From positions 1-35,419 of the forward strand of contig NAVB01001530.1 in NCBI GenBank assembly GCA_002179805.1: DNA of 35,419 nucleotides, read 5' to 3'. Both the position numbers and the translations under genes were made by a program. This document shows positions 31,751-35,419 of the stretch, piece by piece. The notes below the pieces were generated by a model. The model was not told the DNA's origin. It worked only from the letters and a program-made list of their open reading frames with translations, and made no database searches. Within the stretch, counting starts at the first letter, position 1. Every line of letters starts with the position of its first letter. The DNA is from Acanthamoeba lenticulata (Eukaryota; Discosea; Longamoebia; Acanthamoebidae).

Positions 31751-33940
31751 ATGCAGGGGCTGCCAATCGAAGAAGCGTTTGAACAGTTGTGCGATCGCTG
31801 CGACGTGCCGCAGGTGCTGCGGAAGTTTCCGTTGCAGTGGAAGTTCGAGCCTCAATCGGAGCACGAACGCGCCCGGGATGAGGCAGAGCAACAGGAGGAA
31901 GATCGGCTCTGGCTGCACTATTCGCGCCTCTTTGACCGTCTCTACCAATGGCGTGTTGAAGGTTCGCCCCTCTTTGTGCCTGTAGCCCACTCCTGCGCTG
32001 CTGAGCAGAGCATAAAACGACGTCTTCAGGCGTTTGGGTGAAGGACGAAGAGGAAGAAGGTCCTGCACCGTGCCCAGCCGTGGCAAAAGAAGCTACACAA
32101 CTCGATCAAATCGACACGGTGGTGCCCAAGGCCCCAACCCCTCCCGCCAGCCCCGCCGTACAGCAAACCACTGTCGCCCCGCCACAAGAGCTCGCGAAAG
32201 ACGTGGAGCACGCCAACGAAGGGGGGATCGACATCATGAACGTCGAGCACCTCGTGGAGAACTTTGAGGCCGAGGCCGGCCGGGGCGACAGCAAGGGCTG
32301 TGCTGATGAACAGCCTGCGGCGCACGAAGGGGCAGAAGATGAACGACCTGATAAGCTTCTTGCTCGGACGCCAAAGCACCAGGAACCCCCAGCGGACGAC
32401 TCGCCCAACCGCAAGACAGGGCAGAAGCAGGCGAGTCCTGCTGCGCTGAGCAACTTTCGCATCGTTCTCCCGAGCGGGACGACTGCCACGGCGTCCAAGA
32501 ACGAGAACACCAACAATCTGCACGAGACGATGACGACAAGCCATCAAGATGAAGAGATTACGGCGCAGCCGCTTGCCGTTCGCGAAGTAAGAGAACAGCA
32601 GTACGAAGATGAAGAAGGAGAAGAAGAAGACACAAGTTCAAAGACGAAGAAGCGAGGCGGGAGGGGCCAGCGCTTGGCTCACAAGAGGGGACACGAACGG
32701 CGAGAGGACGAAGAAGCTGCGTCGCCTCACAAGCGGCCAAGGCTGGATGCCTCGGCTAGCGATAGCGATGGCGACGTATGCCCGAAGTCGGGCGATGTTC
32801 ACGTCTACGAGACTCCGACGACGGCAGAAACGACTCTTCTCTTCTACAGGTCGGTGGCCACCTCGTTCCACTCTCTGTCTGTCCGTCTAACAGCCAAATC
32901 TCGCCAGGCGTCGGCCCTACTACTGCTCCGCCCGTGACCCAGAGGGCTTTGTGTGGACCGGTCGCAGGCACGTCGTTGAGCCTCTTTCCTGCTGGCGCCG
33001 CCTCTGCTGCGATCATGTGTTCTGTTGTGATCTGTTGTGTTGACGACCCTTTGAATTATGCGCATCGTGATGCAGCCTGCTGGACGACTGGGACAGCACG
33101 GACGACTTCCCCGGCTTGGGCTTCGACCGCCTCTACTCGCTCTCGCGGCCCAAGCAGCTGGATGACCAGCGATTCGTCCAGGCCTGCCTCCGTGCGCGCG
33201 AGCGCCCGCCGCCGCAGCCGCCTCGCGGCTCTCGTGCTCGCTTGTTCCTCGCGCGCAACGTGCGGTTGGTGCAGACGAGCGCCTTCACGGCCCGCTTGCC
33301 CACGTCGGGCGAGCAGGCTCAGGCCCCGGCTCAGACAAACAACAACAAGAAGGCCAACAAGGCCAACCATCCTGGTGCAGGAAAGACGAAGCAGAAAACG
33401 CGGCAGAAGCCGGTGCAGGTGATGGTGAATAGGAAGAGGAGGAGAGGAGGGCAACGGGGCAGGAGGCGGCAGAAGGAGAATGATGACTACGAAGAAGACG
33501 AGGAAGAGGACGAAGAATGGAATGCTGAAGAAGAAGGGGAAGAGGAGGAGGAGGAAGAAGATGAACGTCAAGAAGAGGCGCCTGCAAAGCGACGTCGGGC
33601 CGCGGCGACTGCGCAGCGTGGAAGCCGCGGCGGCAAACGAGTTTCTTCATCCTCGTCATCGTCGACTTCGCCTCTAGCGAAGCGAGTGATTCGGCGCAGC
33701 CAACCAGCACAAACGGCCTCCTCCAAATCCTCCTCTACTTCCTCTTCTACGTCCACCTCGACCATGACAACGACGACAGCGATGAAGAGGACAACAGCAA
33801 CAACAAAGCGGAGCGACGAGCGGGTGAAAAACCAAAGGGTGGTGGAGATCCGCTTCCCCCTCCCGCAGAGCCAAAACAGCCATCGCCCAACCGAAGACGA
33901 CGACTTGTCGGACGCTGATCCCTTCGCCTTTCCCGGCTGA
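31751..33940 (+). CDS. Unrecognised charged, low-complexity nuclear-type protein
   Basis: Exons 31751-31961, 32030-32849 and 33076-33940 join in phase to 631 residues. The N-terminus looks folded: PIEEAFEQLCDRCDVPQVLR, FPLQWKFEP, EDRLWLHYSRLFDRLYQWRV. A disordered, Pro/Glu-rich middle (residues about 85-345) contains KTKKRGGRGQRLAHKRG and HKRPRLDASASDSDGD, plausible nuclear signals. A second ordered block at about 345-400 (LFYSLLDDWDSTDDFPGLGF, DRLYSLSRPKQLDDQRFVQA) spans the last intron. It is followed by alternating basic (NRKRRRGGQRGRRRQK) and strongly acidic runs (EEDEEEDEEW...), Ser/Thr runs, and an ending PTEDDDLSDADPFAFPG. The two ordered blocks share the elements LFDRLY and FDRLY, perhaps an internal repeat. 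Composition suggests a chromatin or nucleolar factor. I recognise no family and assign no function. Confidence 0.75.
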
Positions 33941-34071
33941 GCTGCTACTTCGTATTTTTTTCTTGAGCGTAAAAAGGGAAAGAAATTTAAGTGTTTTTTC
34001 TAATTCTTGGTGACCCTTGGAGACAAAAAAAGAGAGAAAACAAACAAAACAACAAACACAGGTGCCTCTAC

Positions 34072-35419
34072 ATGTACCACCAACTCGATGAAGAAATGAA
34101 AGTGGACCCACCAGGCCTCTCTGTTCAGGCCCCTGGCACATTGTTCAGGCGGGACAACTCCAGCAGCGAGCTGGTGGACCCTTACGACAAGCCTAGCACA
34201 CCGCGTGGTGAACACCTGCACGAGGAGGGCTGTTCATGCCTCCCCTACCTGCCACGCCGCTACATCCTCGCTGTTCTAGGCTTCCTAGGCTTCATCAACG
34301 TCTATGGTGCTCTTATTTATTTATTTATATTTCTTTTTTTATCGTATGTGTCTCAACGTGGTTGTGTGCAGCGTTGAGGACGATCATGAGTGTGACCGTG
34401 GTCGACATGGAAAAGCAATTCCACTACTCAGGCACCGAGAAGGGTCTGGTGCTGGCCTCTTTCTTCTTCGGCTACATCGTGCTGCAGGTGCCCGGCGGTT
34501 GGCTGGCCGCGCGTGTGGGCGCCAAGTAGGTGCTGGGCACCGGCATGGCCGTCGCTGCTGTTGCCACACTGCTAACGCCATTGGCCGCAGAGGTTGGTTT
34601 GTCAAGTCGACGTAACGTGCACTCGCAAGGCTGATGCGCATGTTTGCTTCAACCAGAGCGGCCTGTGGGTGGCGATCGTGGCGCGAGCGGCGGTCGGACT
34701 GGGCGAGGGCGTGTGCTTCCCGGCCATGCATGCCATGCTGGCCAAGTGGGCGCCTCCGCACGAGCGCTCGCGGATCGGCTCCCTTGTGTACGCGGGAAGC
34801 CCGTTTGGCACGGTGGTCTCGTTCCCGGTGAGCACGACGCTGGCCAGCAGCCCGTGGGGCTGGCCCAGTGTGTTTTACGCGTTTGGCGCGATGGCACTGG
34901 TCTGGGTCCTGGCCTGGCTCGTGTTCGTGTCCAGCACACCGGCCACCCACCCGACCATCTCGGCGCACGAACGGCGGTACATCGTCGAAAGCTTGCCGCC
35001 GTGCAATACGCAATCGCTGAGGGACGTCCCTTGGGCCAAGCTGCTCGTGTGTCTGCCCTTCTGGGCGCTGATCATCAACCAGACGGCCGGCAACTGGGTC
35101 CGTTTTTTAATTGTTAAATATTTATATGTTTTTGTCATTTTTATTGTTATGTTTTTATGTTCTTAGACATGTATGTTTTTGGTCCTCGAATCATGGCTCA
35201 CCACCAACTTTACAGGCGTTCTACACGTTGCTCACGTGGATGCCGACGTACATGAAGGAGGTGCTTAACTTTGACCTCAGAAACACGGGCTTCGTGGCGG
35301 TCCTGCCCTACCTGACCCTCACCGCAGTCTCCATTTCCACCGGCTTTGTGGCCGACATGTTCATTGGTTTGCGCTACGCAAGTCCCTGTCCACTACACCA
35401 GATGCTGATGAGAGCAAGT
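34072..35419 (+). CDS. SLC17-family (sialin / anion:cation symporter type) MFS transporter, partial, with an in-frame stop
   Basis: Exons 34072-34306, 34372-34592, 34657-35097 and 35216-35366 join in phase and continue past the right edge. The N-terminal cytosolic segment (about 65 residues) holds acidic/leucine sorting-like patches. Transmembrane helices start at RYILAVLGFLGFINVYGAL. SLC17 landmarks are present: MEKQFHYSGTEKGLVLASFF, YIVLQVPGGWLAARVGAK, VARAAVGLGEGVCFPAMHAM, AKWAPPHERSRIGSLVYAGS, FYTLLTWMPTYMKEVLNFDL. Relatives carry sialic acid, phosphate, glutamate or nucleotides across lysosomal, vesicle or plasma membranes. The TAG at 34527-34529 falls in frame between VGAK and VLGTGMAVAAVATLLTPLAA, inside conserved coding sequence at a position that is often Trp in relatives. 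The gene is therefore broken in this copy, or the base is a sequencing error. Splicing around it would delete a membrane helix. Family call is firm, activity uncertain. Confidence 0.85.

Overview
This window is nuclear DNA from a protist with compact, GC-rich genes. Almost every gene is cut by short introns (roughly 35-210 bases) that start gtacg/gtgcg/gttcg and end in cag or tag. Exon phases close correctly through as many as 20 exons. The gene style and the proteins (Ubc13, MEMO1, BORC subunit 5, INCENP, a beta carbonic anhydrase, an ELAPOR/EIG121-like receptor) suggest an amoebozoan of the Acanthamoeba type. That organism call is an inference. The ORF-level evidence alone does not name a species.

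Layout. 1-240 (-): first exon of a gene leaving the left edge, divergent from Ubc13 (455-1230, +). 1563-2747 (-): BTB/T1 (KCTD-like) protein. 3145-4680 (-): BORC complex subunit 5 homologue whose ATG sits alone on exon 1. 4783-6255 (-): MEMO1 homologue. 6475-7608 (-): intronless secreted GH16 glucanase-like protein. 7721-11547 (-): mosaic protein carrying J domain, fibronectin III, ankyrin repeats, F-box and MYND finger. 11903-19405 (-): a 20-exon gene for a receptor of about 2,000 residues, with a folate-receptor-like head, cysteine-rich GCC2/GCC3 repeats, two MRH lectin modules and one membrane span. 19538-20830 (-): basic nuclear-type protein.

20831-22292 is the only long stretch without an intact protein gene. 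It holds a U2 spliceosomal snRNA gene (21590-21785, +), a frameshifted 12-base minisatellite encoding VTPT repeats, and a coding-like fragment. To the right are beta carbonic anhydrase (22293-23446, +), a 1,522-residue INCENP (23583-28532, -), a mitochondrial carrier (28791-30148, -) divergent from a SH3-RING protein (30310-31379, +), an unrecognised charged nuclear-type protein (31751-33940, +), and an SLC17/sialin-type transporter (34072 to the right edge, +) with an in-frame stop.

The genes do not form one pathway. Recurrent themes are ubiquitin signalling (Ubc13, the RING protein, the F-box mosaic, possibly the KCTD protein), endolysosomal biology (BORC subunit 5, the SLC17 transporter, the MRH receptor) and chromosome segregation (INCENP). 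The most unusual items are the tandemly duplicated ELAPOR-like ectodomain, the five-domain mosaic, the U2 gene, the ATG-only exon that creates a myristoylation signal, and a 45-bp inverted repeat lying across the stop codon of the RING gene. Exon coordinates were read by eye from frame continuity and splice consensus, not from transcripts.
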